In this document: positions 38,641 to 51,601 of the stretch, in pieces
Position numbering within the stretch: position 1 is the stretch's first letter
Layout of the letters: the number at the start of each line of letters is the position of its first letter
Source of the DNA: Lunularia cruciata
Taxonomy: Eukaryota; Streptophyta; Marchantiopsida; Lunulariales; Lunulariaceae
Assembly (NCBI GenBank): GCA_948567375.1
Contig: OX419759.1
Span: 13,050,744-13,114,743 of the forward strand
Direction: 5' to 3'
Length of the DNA stretch: 64,000 nt
Position numbers and translations under genes: made by a program
The notes under the pieces: model-generated
Database searches by the model: none
Seen by the model: the letters and a program-made list of their open reading frames with translations, nothing else
What the model was told of the DNA's origin: nothing

Positions 38641-41600
38641 TCACTATGGTATTGTTTGCCTACAAATTGTTTTGGGAACTTCTATCCTCAATTTAGGATG
38701 GGATTGTCTTGCACTTCTATACCATGTACCCTTGCGCATGGAATTGGATTGACCTACCAAATTCTTTGGCACCACTGCCAATTGACGTGTATGACTTCTA
38801 CTCCCTTCTACTTGTTTGGGCCATGCTTATTCTACACTCACTTGCAAGGATGCAATTATTTTAGTTGGAAGAAGAATTAGTTCCCATATTTTCAAGCAAG
38901 ATTTCCTTTAATCTGAGAGAAGAATTACCACCCATGCCCCTAGATAAATCTCTCATTTGGAGGAAGCACCACCTCCTATATCTATGAGTCATATTGATCT
39001 CAATCTAAGGAAAGCACCACTTTCCATATTACAAGTATGCTTTCAAATCTTTAGAATTAGTGTCTACTTCCATTCATGAGAAGCACTTCTACCCAAGGAT
39101 ATCTATCTACTTAAGCACCACATCCTTTTGTTATGCAAGTATTATCTGATTCAGCCCTTGCTTCTCTTATAGCTACCATTGCAATGTCATCAATTTCAAA
39201 AAGAGCAAACAATTCAATACCTCTATAGCTACTATTACAATGACACTCAACTTCAAGAGGAGCAAAAAATTATATACCTCTTGGAACAGTAGTTTTCATA
39301 GGGCAAGAAGATTTCAAATCATTCATATAGATGTTCATAAATGTCTATATAGCATGATAAATTAGCCAATGTCTCTTAGAATTGTGCAACATTAGTCTAG
39401 TGGCTTAGCCTTGCCACAAGAACACGTTATGCAAAGATACAAGAAGAAGGGCAAAAAGAATGCAGTTTGCCAAAGCAATAAGAACAACTTAGGAATAAGA
39501 TCAATAGACCCCAGAAGAGACATAATGAAATCATGTTAATTTTTATTCAGAAAATTCAATACATATTTTCAATTATTACGCCAATTCTAAATACTACTAT
39601 GGCTCTCAACTTGTTTAAGGATGTGCTACTTGAAGATATCTAAACATTCCTCATCTTAAACAAGGCTACTACTCTAGCTCTAGCATTCAAGAAAGCACAC
39701 TATTGGGCTAAAGTTAATGAGAGGGATATGGTCTTACCAAACCCTTGTTCTTTAGTATTAGGATTTAAAGAAAATGTGATGCATAACCCATACACTGCAC
39801 TCAAGGATTTTATAGCCAAATTACTTCTATGGAGGAGCTCTTGCAATTGCATCAGCCCCATATGTGGCATCACAATCAATGTTTGCATATGATCCCCTGC
39901 ACACAATTCATCATGTATCTACACTGGGATTGCTTGTTCTTGTGGCTTCCAACATTCACACATCTATTATCAAGATAGAGGATATCAAGGTGGAGTTGGA
40001 ATGATTGGAGAATCTTCACTTAGCATAGTAGCCTAAAGAGAGGAACCCAATGAACACTACTACCTAAGGGGAGATTTCTTGCACCTATTTTTTGGGATGA
40101 GGGCACATCAATGCACATTATGCTACCCCAAACATTCCTAATTATTCTATATATTATGGGAAGAACAAACATATCATGATCATTGTAGAACAATCAAAAG
40201 ATGCTTGGAACCTCAAGAAGAAAAAGTGCATGTTGTGGATGCCATCCTATAGTATAACAACTCAACCAACACCTGTGGGATCCACCTTTCCAAGGAGAAA
40301 GAGGAAATAGAAGAGACAAAGGACCTCTAAGACCTAATATACATGATCATATTTACAATGAGAATCATTATGCAAACCAATGCCCAAACAAATCGGCCTA
40401 TTGTGCATTTTGCTCCAAAGCACATACCATGGATGCAATGCCAATACTTCTGGAAGTTTATCACTCAAACCACAGGTATTCGCTTTCAAAATGAACCACA
40501 TAATAATGGTTTTCCTAATAGGAATGTGCATTTCATAAGAATGGAGGAAAGTGCTCTTGCAAGTAATATCTTGAATCATTGGAGGCCAATGTGTTCCTCA
40601 CCAAGCAATGCCTGCACTTATGCAATGCCTGCACTTATGCAATGCCTTATCTAAAAAAACTCTCCTTTTGATGGTTGCTCTTAAATTACAAATGAAGAAG
40701 CCATGTGGGATGAAACTCCTTAGCTTGCTCTAGAAATGTATAGAGCCACTATCCCTATGTTTGACACACTAGCAAAATAACCACCCATTTTGATGATGCA
40801 TAACTATGACATTGTTGTTTATTTGGCTAACCTTAGAGCCAATATCACCATCAAATAATGTTGTAAAATATCTCTTATCAAACGTAGGAAACTATAGAAT
40901 TTGCTAAAAAAATAGTTGCTAATGATGCGCTTCAAGAATTTGCCAACCGAGAGGACTTGTCAGCAAGGATACAATCCCATAGAAACACCACACACTTTAA
41001 ATAAGAAATCCTACATAGTGTTATGGTCAACATAATTCTGGCTGATCTTCATGTGCTATTTACTAAGGTGCACAACCCAAATATTCCTCTAACAATCCAA
41101 GGGAGTATTATCCCAAATTGTTGCATTGACTCAAGAAGTTTGGTAAACATCATGAGCAAGGATGTGATGGAAACACTAGGTTTGAAGGGTATGGCCAAGA
41201 TCTCTACCCTTCTTTGAAGCAATGGGCAATGGAAGAAGAAATCATCCTCTTGCCTTATTATCCAAGGTCCCTAGACTCATTGATTGAGCAGATCTTCTTA
41301 ATTGACTACTTGATAATGGATACTTTTGCTCCCGCATAGCTTTTACTCTTATTGGGAGTCCAATGGCTAGTAGATACCAATGTAATCAACACTTTGCATA
41401 TTGGAAAATTAATCATGGGGAGAACATCAAATCATAGTGTCCTTTCAATGTACATGAAAAAACTCGTGTCAAGCTTGGATCATGAAGGCATACCAAGTTT
41501 TAGTATTGATGCATGACATTCTGCTCATGTTGATAACGATGAGGAATTCATAAATATCAATGCTAATTGTCTTTTAATAATGGAGGAAGAAACAAGTGGT

Positions 41601-41881
41601 CATGTCATAAAGCTCCACAATAATAGCTTTATTCTTCCAACAAGTCCACTAAATGTTCTTGGTAAGCACACTTCCATGGCCCTAAAAGAAGTCTCTTTAA
41701 ACTTGGAGGATGACTCCCATATCACTAATGATGGAGTTGGTCACCATGCATTGTTCTCATTACCTTACACTTAGGAACATATTGAAAAAACCTCAACTAC
41801 CTCCTACTTCTATATCAAAAATGATATTGATAGTTAGGATGAAGAAACATATAAATAATGCTTTCATCTTAACATGATTCT
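38641..41881 (+). pseudogene. Decayed retroelement DNA (gag-like and protease-like pieces)
   Basis: No intact gene. At 41023-41217 is a retropepsin-like segment (IPNCCIDSRSLVNIMSKDVMETLG), where the usual D-S/T-G active site reads D-S-R. Around 39400-40700 there is gag-like low-similarity text. Element D begins at the right edge of this region. Confidence 0.4.
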
Positions 41882-42510
41882 TATAATACAATAATTAGAC
41901 ATATTATCTAGAGATGAAAATTGGCTTGGTAACATCTAAAAGGATTTTATATATGATGGAATAAGTAGATTAGAGAAAGGAATCACCAAGAGAATACTTC
42001 TACTGAAAAAGCAAAAAATAGCTTGAAAACTTTAGAGCCAATTTTGGAGGCCTAAACAAATGAATTAAACCTCAAAAATATGAAAATTTCCCCTTATAGA
42101 AAGGAAAGGCTGGACTTCACTCCCCTTATTTGTCTCATCAAGAGTTCCAATAGTACATCATCCATGAAATTTTGAGATTTCTATAGGAAGATTCCTTAAA
42201 AGATTTCCTCTAGTCAAAGCTTGTTTGACCAACCAGATAGGACCAGAATTAACATATCATCCATGCATGCAACTAATCTAAGGGTAGAGCTTGTTGCTAG
42301 AGCTTGTTCCTAATCTAAGGGCTAGAGCTTGTTGACATGTCATGAATCCAGGTATCTGATCCAAGGATAGAGTTTCCTTTGAGGGAATCCTCTTTGCTAT
42401 ATAATATAGACAAGGTGCTCATTTGGCGCATTGGAGTTTTCAAGTATGAAACTTTGTATTTCTTCTTTTGGGTTTTCTCTTGTGGATTCTCTTGTTATTG
42501 GAATATCATA
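41882..42510 (+). repeat. Element D 5' LTR
   Basis: Aligns with the element A LTR (TTGGCTTGGTAACATCTAAAAGGAT versus the same text in A) but lacks the second copy of A's internal block. It has its own small duplication of CTAATCTAAGGG.TAGAGCTTGTTG near 42276-42335. The primer site that follows is degenerate (TGGTATTAGAGC, 42512-42523). Confidence 0.8.
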
Positions 42511-42932
42511 ATGGTATTAGAGCAAGTGTTTCAATCCAAGAGAGTGGAACATGGGCACATGGAACAAGAAACATGGGCTTTTGAAATTGAGAAATTTCAA
42601 GGAGAGAAATTGTAGTGAAATTGATAGATTATGAGTGTTTTAAAGAGAGGATGGGATGGAAGCTCCTATAGGACAATTTATTGCATCCCACTTTCCATTT
42701 TTGAATCCATTTCACATCAAGATTATGTATATCTAGTGAGAGTATATCTTTTGGAGGCAGAGTTCATGGATATAGTGATGAATTCATCAAACTCAGTGAT
42801 TTTACTCATAGTGATGTACAATAAAGAGTGGAATTTTTACAATCTACATTTTATTGTGATGGATCTGAATATACCAAATACTCTCCTTTTCAACTCGCAA
42901 GTAGAAATGTATTGTGTGATTTGACCAAAAGT

Positions 42933-43358
42933 TGTAACAATATGGAGTTTAGCGACATAGTTAGTAGGGCTAACAAAGTAGCAAATAAGACAAATTAGCC
43001 TAGAATATTCTAAAATTATCTAGGAAGCTTCTTGGGAAGCTTCCTAGCTAGCTTAGCTTGCACCTCAAGTATGTAGCTTCTAGAAGGAAACTTCTAGAAG
43101 CTTCCAACTAGCTTAGCTTGCACACCAAGTAGGCGACTTCTAGAAAGAAGCTTCTTGAGAAGCTTCTTAGTTAACTTGACTTACACCCTAAGAAAGCGGC
43201 TTGTGGAAGCTTCTTGAGAAGCTTCTCAAGGGCCTTGTATGCTACGCATAAATACCAAAGCCAAAGCTCATGCTAGGCATTTGGAGTTTTCCTTCATTCA
43301 AATGTCCTAATGTGAGCTTCTATTCTCCTATTTCTCTCCTTGGTCACGGTCTTTTACA
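42933..43358 (+). repeat. Element B 5' LTR
   Basis: 426 bp. The U3 half is crowded with short palindromes of the GAAGCTTC and CTTCTAGAAG type, shared with element C. A degenerate primer site (TTGGTATTAAAGC) follows directly. Confidence 0.85.
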
Positions 43359-43624
43359 TTGGTATTAAAGCAAGAATGGGATGGATGGAATTTATGGACC
43401 ACCAAATCCACTCCCACCAAACCATTGGGATTTTTAGATATTATCCAAGCATCATTTCACCCAATTCATCACCTTGTGTTTTGGGCTGGATTTTTTGCAT
43501 ATGATCATCTTTTATGAAGAACCTTTGAAACTTCCAGTTGTAACTTATGGAGATTGATGGACATGCTACATCTATGTGTTTATTCAATTAGAAAAATTGA
43601 GGGTAGTGGGATCAAGTAGTAGCT

Positions 43625-44490
43625 ATGGCGGCAATACCAAACTTTATCCTTGCAATGAAAGTAATAAATTGAGCACCTTATTTGATTGTTGGATGAACAA
43701 GAGCAACAACAACAAGAACATACAAAGAGAACACTAGTTTGAGATGGAGAAGATCACATTCAATTTCCAAAACCCAAGGTGTTTGAAGGCAATAATCTTC
43801 TAAGAACAGTGGAGAATTTTGTATTTGACTGCAAACATTACTTTAAAGCCACCAACTTTCAAGGTAAATGGAAATAGATTCACTTGGCTTCTAGTCAATT
43901 GGATGGTGTGACAAAAATTTGGTGGCAATTCCGAGTGGAGTGAACTGATGACAAATTGTTACACCAATTTTGAGATGTGTAGAATTCATGGATGCAATAT
44001 TGAGTCAATTTCAAACTATAAATGCCACCCAAGCTCCACAAGATAAACTGGCGGAGTTGAAGCATATTGGCTCTATAAGGAGCTATATCAAACAATTTCA
44101 AAACATCATCATGCAAATTCTAGATATACAAGAAGGTGAAGTTATGGATCGATTTTTTGCGGGGATTGAAAGCACAAACCACAAAATGTAGAAGAAGCAA
44201 TGCAATTGGCTAAACGCTTTGATTCCTTGGTTGCGCCAACTTGGTCTTGATCTTGACCTACGCAAAGACTACTAGTTCATTACACACAAGTGGAGGAACC
44301 GATACCAATGGAGATTGATGACATCCAACGGATATCACTTGATACAACAAATAGATAAAGATTACTATAAAATAGAGGTTATTTTTATTATTGCCAAGTT
44401 GGACATCGCATTGTTGAATGTCCACTCAAGAATGGGTGACCTCAACAAGTTGCCTAGATAGAGTTTGTAGATCAAAATGAGGAATCCTAA
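43625..44490 (+). pseudogene. Element B gag remnant
   Basis: Starts MAAIPNFILAM, parallel to element C gag. Text such as FPKPRCLKAII appears in shifted frames, with the segment DKLAELKHIGSIRSYIKQFQNI intact. A CCHC knuckle region lies near 44380-44420. Several stops and a deletion interrupt it. Confidence 0.7.
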
Positions 44491-44605
44491 TAGGAGATTT
44501 CAAGCTGCTTATTGGGAGCTTGACTAATTCCAATGGGATTGAAGGCTTGACCTATGCAATTTTGCTTCACTTGCAAGATATGATATCTAATCAGGGTTGT
44601 AGGAT

Positions 44606-47600
44606 TTGGTTGATTTTGGAAGCTTAGAGAATTACATGTCTGTGCAAGTAGCAAAAGAATTGGGTATTCATATCAAGCCAATGATTGGAAGGAGATTGAT
44701 GATAGCAGATGGTAGAAAGGGTTTTGTATTCCGTACCTCACATCCTGTTACTTTTAAGATTGGGAAGGAGTACTTGGAGTGTATGAGGTTTGTAGTGGCA
44801 CCTCTACACTATGATGTCATTCTAGGACTACCTTGGCTTAAACATCATAAGGTTAAATTTGATTGGACTCGACAAAAAATTCAAGTACAACACCAAGGTA
44901 GGAATTTTTGCTTAGGTTGTCTGGCACGTATGTGTAAGACACCTAAGAAAAATCAGTCCCAAGATGGGAAGTTTGTTGAGAAGGTAGCCATATAGTATGC
45001 TTTGAAGGGAAAGGAGGACCAAGATGGTAATTTTACTAGGAAGGCAAGCATGGAGCAAGCTTTGAAGAGAAGTGCGTCCCTAGATGGGAAGTCTTTTAAT
45101 GAAGCAGCCACAAAGCAAGCTTTGGAAGAAGATAGGTCTATTTTTGCGATGTGGATCAAGCCAATTGCACAAGGAAAATCTGAGGAGAGCCAAGAGCCTC
45201 ATCAATCAAGGGTTGATTAGATAGTTCAGGAGTTTATGGACGTGTTTCCAAATGATCTGCCAAAGGGATTACCCTCCGATTGTGGTATGCCCATCAAGAT
45301 TGAGTTATTGCTAGGGAGTACTCCAATAAGTAGACCAATCTATAGGCTCTCACCAAAGGAGTTGGAGGAGTTGCAAACAACACTTGCAAAGTTGTTGGAG
45401 AAGGACTTCATACAACATAGTACCTCTCCTTGGGGAGTACCAATATTGTTTGTTCCAAAGAAGGATGGAGGACTTTGTTTCTATATTGATTATCATTGGC
45501 TCAATAAGCAAACAATAAAGAATTCATATCTCTTGCCTTGGATTGATGACTTGCTTGATCAATTGAGTGGAGCATGATACTTTTCAAAATTAGAGCTTTG
45601 TAGTGGCTATTGGCAAATCTGCATTTATAGGGATGATGTGCAAAAGACTGCCTTTTGCACAAGGTATGGGCATTTTGAGTAGAGAGTTCTACCTTTTGGG
45701 CTCAATAATGCTCTAGTAATCTTCATGGATCAGATGCATTGGATGTTAGATGGACTATTGGATCGGTACGTAGTGGTGTTCTTGGATGATATCTTAATTT
45801 ATAGTAAGATAGAGGTAGAACACATGAATCATGTGCAAGAAGTCCTAAGATGACTATGACAATGGAAATTTTATTGCAAGAAGTTGAAGTGTCCCTTTTG
45901 GCAAAAGGAAGTTACCTTCTTGGGTCACAAGATCTCATTAGAGGGGATCTAGATGGAAGAGGAAAAATCAAGGCCATTATTGATTGGTATACTCCAAAGG
46001 ATGCTATAAAAGTACAAGCATTTAATGGATTGACCAATTTTTACCAACGGTTCATTCATTATTATGCTCATGTGGCTACACCATTGATTGACCTGTTGCA
46101 GAAGAACTTGAGCTTCCAATGGACCACCAAACATGAAGAAGCATTCAAGAAGTTGAAACATATGGTGTCTTCAAGACCCATCTTTCAACCGTATGATCCT
46201 CAACTACCCCGTGTGGTTGATTTTGATGCTTCTAACTTTGCAATTGGAGCCATGTTGCAACAAGAATTCCCATATGGACTACATCCAATTGCCTTTGTGT
46301 CTCACCAACTAAATATGACTACAAGAAATTCCTCACAACTAAATACGGCTACAAGAAATTACTCTGCTTGAGACCAAGAACAACTTGCAATGGTATATAC
46401 CACCAAGGTATGGAGACATTACCTCTTGGAAAAACAAGTGATCATGCAAATTGATCACAAACCATTGTTGCAGACCTTACACTTGGAACACATGAAGAGT
46501 GGACATCCTTGATGGGAGGAACAACTCCAATTATTTAACATCAAACTTGAGTACAAACCAAGTTAGTTCCATGTCATCCTTGATGCTCTATTACGACAAC
46601 CTGATTTGAAGTCTCTTCCTCTCATCATGGCAACAATTACAATGGTGTCAATTGACTCTAAGGTCCAAAACAAGTTTTGGTTAGGGATACAACAAGATCC
46701 TTTCTTCCAAATGATTTATGGTCATCTTACAATATGTGACAAGGAGTATGACACCTTCTCCTTCACGGAAGGCCTTCTATTCCATGAGGACCAGATCTAT
46801 GTTCTAGCCAAAGGTGATCTCCAACTTGTGTGCCTTCAAGAAGCCCATGATTTACTAGTACCTTGGCACATGGGTGTGGACAAGACCTTAGGACCTTACC
46901 CTCCAATGCCAAAAGTGGTGGCCTAACATGACACACGATGTTTAAGAGGTTGTCTGATTGTGTGAGAGCTGCCAACGTAACAAGGCCAGCAACTAGAAGC
47001 CGAGTGGACTCCTTCAACCACTCCCCATTCCATCCACTTGATAGGAACACATGAGCTTGGATCTCATCACTTCCTTACCCCAAACAAAGCAAAGACACAC
47101 AACAATCATGGTATTTGTGGATAAGATCAATAAGCAAATCCACTTGGCACCAACCTTTGATACCATGGATGCTCTAACCTTAGCACAAATCTACTTTGAC
47201 AATGTCTTTAAGCATCATAGGATGCCATGTGTACTTATCATCAACCGTGATCCTTGATTCATTGGGAGGTTTGGCCAAGCACTCTTTCCAAATACTTGGC
47301 ACCAAGCTTGCTTTGTCCACGGCCTATCATCCTCAAACTGATAGACAAACCAAAAATGCAAATCATACCTTGGAGGATATGCTATGTGTCTTTGTCAATG
47401 TTAACCATACCAATTGGGATGAATGTCTTACAGTTGTAGAATTTTCCTACAATAATTCTAAATAGGCAAGCACCTAATTTTCTCCTTTCTTTCTCAATTT
47501 TAGCCAAGATCTGCTTGTTTGAGATTCTCTTTTAGCTCCACCTCCATCTTTGGCTCCTCATACTTCAACATTCTTGACCACTATATCCCAATCTCTCTAA

Positions 47601-48137
47601 CAAGCCAAATCTCACCTCCTTAATGCTCAAAATCATCAAAAACAATATGCGGACCACCATTGTTGTGATCTCACCTTTAAAGTTGGTGATAAAGTCATGC
47701 TATCTTCTAGTAACCTCCCTCTCCCACTTGATATCCAAGTTTGTAAACTTGCCATTAATTGGATAGGACCCTTTGATGTCACCCAAATTGTCTCTCCTAT
47801 TGCTTATCGACTTGCCTTGCATTATCACACGCGTATCCTTCCTATTTCATGTTTCCAAGTTGAAACCCTTTGTTTCTAACCCCTCTTCTTTTTCCTCTTG
47901 CATCCAACTTGTCCCTATCATGATCATGAGGAGTATGAAGTTGATAGTATCCTTGCACCTCGCCATATTCAACAAGGCCATTGACAACATACAGAGCATA
48001 AGGTTATTTGGAGAGGATATCCCTTTCATGATGTCATATGGGAATCTCTTTCTCACCTCTAGAATGCACAGACAACTATCTAGGAGTTGAAAGCTTCATT
48101 GGCAATAAGGACGTCATCAACTAGCGGTGGGAAATTA
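44606..48137 (+). pseudogene. Element B pol remnant (protease, RT, RNase H, integrase, chromodomain)
   Basis: Protease: 44606-44995, where the active-site DSGSS of element C reads DFGSL. RT: 45236-45840, with [11 protein letters not shown] and FLDDILIYS. RNase H: 45850-46610. Integrase: 46700-47880, including SLDLITSLPQTKQ and AYHPQTD. A chromodomain-like tail lies near 47930-48090 (HEEYEVDSILAP). Each block is readable only piecewise because of stops and frameshifts. The protein cannot be active. Confidence 0.78.
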
Positions 48138-48536
48138 TGTAACAATACAAAGTTAGTAGGGCTAATGAAGTAGCAAATAAGACAAATTAACCTTGAATAT
48201 TCCAGAAGTATTTAGGAAGCTTCTTGGGAAGCTTGCTAGCTAGCTTAGCTTGCTTTTCAAGTAAGTAGCTTCTAGAAGCTTCCAACTAGCTTAGCTTGCA
48301 TGCCAAGTAGGCGGCTTCTAGAAAGAAGATTCTTGAGAAGCTTCTTAGTTAACTTGACTTACACCCTAAGAAAGTGGCTCAAGGAAGCTTCTTGAGAAGC
48401 TACTCAAGGGCCTTGTATGCTACTTATAAATACCAAAGCCAAAGCTCATGCTAGGCATTCCGATTTTTCCCTCATTCAAGTGTCATAATGTGAGCTTCCA
48501 TACTTCTATTTCTCTCTTTGGTCACGGTCCTTTACA
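48138..48536 (+). repeat. Element B 3' LTR
   Basis: 399 bp, similar to 42933-43358 but with indels and many substitutions, so the two LTRs have diverged clearly more than those of element C. Confidence 0.85.
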
Positions 48537-48920
48537 AAAGAGATGTTTAGGGATTTCATAGCTCACAATTTTGGCAAGAAATATTATCAATGATTGATAG
48601 CCTTTGAATTCCCAATGATAATCTCAATAGTATGTTCTCCCTCATGAGTAATCATATTAACTCCCTATTAAAGTAGGAAGTAACATTTGAGTATTATTGA
48701 GTGTAGGAATCATGGAATCACAATTATACAATTTGAGGCAAAGAATGCATGGGATGTTGAACAAGTCTTGGGAGATCAAGATGACCATGGAGGCATTGCA
48801 AAGTCAAGTACATACCTTTAGGAATGATTAGACAATGCAAGAAGTGAAATTGTCTCAAAACCCAATACTAGTGGCTGAAGTACCTAAAGATTTACTCATG
48901 AAAATGACACCAAACTTGAT
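48537..48920 (+). pseudogene. Element D gag start (segment between insertions B and C)
   Basis: Contains an ATG at 48712 and MESQLYNLRQRMHGMLNKS-like text, matching the start of element A gag (MDPQLQELMQGMQGML). It ends at TTGAT, where element C is inserted. Confidence 0.7.
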
Positions 48921-49343
48921 TGTAAAAGACCGAAACCAAGGAGATAAATAGGAAAATGGAAACTCACATTGGGACACTTGAATGAGGGAAAACTCCGAAT
49001 GCCTAGCATGAGCTTCGGCCTTGGTATTTATAGGTAGCATACAAGACCTTTGAAGCTTCTCAAGAAGCTTCCTTGAGCCGCTTTCTTGGAGTGCAAGCCA
49101 AGTTAACTAGGAAGCTTCTCAAGAAGCTTCCTTCTAGAAGCCGCCTACTTGGCGTGCAAGCTAAGCTAGTTAGAAGCTTCTAGAAGCTTCCTTCTAGAAG
49201 CTACCTGCTTAGGGCGCAAGTTAACTAGTTGGGAAGCTTCCTAAGAAGCTTCTTAGATGCTTCTAGAATATTCTAGGCTATTTTGGCTTATTCTCTACTT
49301 CGTAAGCCCGACTGACTTCGTCACTAAACTCCATATTGTTACA
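48921..49343 (-). repeat. Element C 3' LTR (left)
   Basis: 423 bp, full length. The adjacent polypurine tract (GCGGCGGGGGAATA on the minus strand, about 49344-49357) would prime plus-strand synthesis. Confidence 0.92.
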
Positions 49344-50780
49344 TATTCCCCCGCCGCTAGTTGGTGACGTCCTCGTTGCCAGTGAAGCTTCAAATTCCTT
49401 GATGGCCATCTGTGCATTCTGGAGGTGAGAAAGAGGTTCCCATGTGGCATCATGAAGGGGATACCCTTTCCAAAGGACCTGGTACTCCGTGTGTTGGTGA
49501 CGGCCTCGTTGAATATGGCAATGCGCAAGGATACGATCAACTTCGTACTCCTCATGATCATTGATAGGGATGGGAAGAGGGAGAGGTTGGACTCGAGAGG
49601 AAAAGGAAGAAGGGTTAGGAACAAAGGGTTTCAACTTGGAAACATGAAAGACAGGATGGATACGCATGTGACAAGGTAAGGCAAGACGATAAGCAACAGG
49701 AGAGATAATGTGGGTGATATCAAAGGGTCCTATCCAATTAGGAGCAAGTTTACGAACTTGGGTATCAAGTGGGAGAGGGAGGTTACTAGAGGATAGCATG
49801 ACTTTATCACCAACTTCAAAGGTGAGATCACGATGATGATGGTCTGCATATTGTTTTTGGCGATTCTGATCAACAAGGAGGTGAGACTTGGCTTGTTGGA
49901 GAGAGCGGGATATAGTGGTCAAGAATGTAGAAGTATGAGGAACCTGAGAGGGAGGGGGAGCAAGAAGAGAATCTAGAACAAGCGGATCTTGGCCAAAATT
50001 GAGAAAGAAGGGAGAAAATCCAGTGCTTGCCTGTTTGGAATTGTTGTAGGCAAATTCTGCAGCTGCAAGACATTCATCCCAGTTGGTTTGGTGGACATTG
50101 ACAAAGGCCCGGAACATATCCTCCAATGTACGATTGGCGCGTTCAGTTTGTCCATCAGTTTGAGGATGATAGGCCGTGGACAAAGCAAGCTTGGTGCCGA
50201 GTATCTGAAAGAGTGCTTGCCAAAACTTCCCAGTAAAGCGAGGATCACGGTCGGAGATGAGTACGCGTGGCATGCCATGATGCTTGAAGACATTGTCAAA
50301 GTAGATTTGTGCTAAGGTTGGAGCATCCACGATATCACAGGTTGGTGCCAAGTGGATTTGCTTACTAAGCTTATCCACAAACACCACGATGGCGGTGTGT
50401 CCTTGTTTTGTCTTTGGCAAGGATGTGATGAGATCCAAGCTCACATGCTCCCAACGAGCGGATGGAATGGCGAGTGGTTGAAGGAGTCCACTCAGCTTCT
50501 GGTTCCTGGCCTTGTTCCGTTGGCAACTCTCACATGATCAGACAAAGTCTCGAACATCTCGTGTCATGTTGGGCCACCACCATTGGCGTTGGAGGGTGCC
50601 CAAGGTCTTGTCCACTCCCATGTGACCAGCTATTGGTAAATCATGGGCTTCTTGAAGGCGCACAAGTCGAAGATCACCTTTGGCTGGAACATAGATCTGG
50701 TCTGCATGGAATAAAAGGCCTTCCTTGAAGGAGAAGGTGTTGTACTCCTTGTCGCATGGTGTCAGATGACCGTGTACCAT
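49278..50780 (-). pseudogene. Element C integrase with chromodomain
   Basis: The zinc-binding region (50780-50538: HDLPIAGHMGVDKTLG, then VxSCESCQRNK) is broken by a TGA at the residue usually Arg before SCESC. The following 388-codon frame (50444-49278) is fully open. It has the D,D,E core (SLDLITSLPK, LISDRDPRFTG, TDGQTERANRTLED), a GPF/I-type C-terminal region (RKLAPNWIGPFDI) and a chromodomain at about 49391-49559 (HEEYEVDRILAH, YQVLWKGYPLHDATWEP). The frame runs past the purine tract and 22 codons into the LTR before stopping. Confidence 0.85.
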
Positions 50781-50798
50781 TTGGAAGAAGGGATCTTG

Positions 50799-51476
50799 TC
50801 ATAGAGCTGATTGAAACTCATTGTGGACCTTAGGGTCAATGGACACCGTTGTAATTGCCGCCGTGATGAAAGGAAGATCCTTCAAATCAGGTCGTCGTGA
50901 TAGAGCATCGGGAATGACATGGAACCGACCTGGTTTGTACTCAAGTTTGATGTCAAACAATTGGAGTTGCTCTTCCCATCGATGATGCCGGCTCTTCATG
51001 TGCTCCAAGTGTAAGGTCTGCAACAATGGCTTGTGATCAGTTCGCATGATCACTTGTTTCCCCAAGAGATAATGCCTCCATACCTTGGTGGCATATACCA
51101 TTGCAAGTTGTTCCCGATCTCGAGCAGAGTAATTTCTTTCTGCTGTATTTAGTCGGCGAGACACAAAGGCAATCGGATGTAGTCCATCTGGAAATTCTTG
51201 TTGCAACACAGCTCCAATTGCAAAGTTAGAAGCATCAAAATCAACCACACAAGGTAGTTGAGGATCATATGGTTGAAGAATAGGTCTTGAAGACACCATA
51301 TGCTTTAACTTCTGGAATGCTTCTTCATGCTTGGTGGTCCACTGGAAGCTCGAGTTCTTTCCCAAGAGGTCAGTCAATGGTGCAGCCACGTGAGCATAAT
51401 AGTGGATGAACCGTCGGTAAAATTGGCCAGTCCATTGAATGCTCGTACTTCTGTAGCATCCTTCGGGGTAGGCCAA
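50799..51476 (-). pseudogene. Element C RT connection and RNase H
   Basis: Open frame with the connection region (FYRRFIHYYAHVAAPLTDLL) and gypsy RNase H (VVDFDASNFAIGAVLQQ, DREQLAMVYATKVWRHYLLG, MRTDHKPLLQTL, HVIPDALSRR). The first codons up to about 51425 are in a shifted frame relative to the upstream RT. It ends at TGA (50799-50801), where element B has CAA. Confidence 0.82.
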
Positions 51477-51601
51477 TCAGTAATGGCCTTGATCTTCTCT
51501 TCTTCCATCTTGATCCCCTTTGATGAGATCTTATGACCCAAGAAGGTAACCTCCTTCTGCCAAAAAGCACACTTTGACTTCTTGCAGTAAAATTTCCACT
51601 G

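Larger units (their letters stand above)
42933..48536 (+). mobile_element. Element B: degenerate Ty3/gypsy chromovirus, second family
   Basis: Inserted in element D in the same orientation. LTRs begin TGTAACAATA and end TTTTACA or TTTACA. The flanks are AAAGT (42928-42932) and AAAGA (48537-48541), a target duplication with one change. The internal order is gag, protease, reverse transcriptase, RNase H, integrase and chromodomain-like tail, closely related to element C but with many more stops and indels. It is older than C. Confidence 0.88.
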
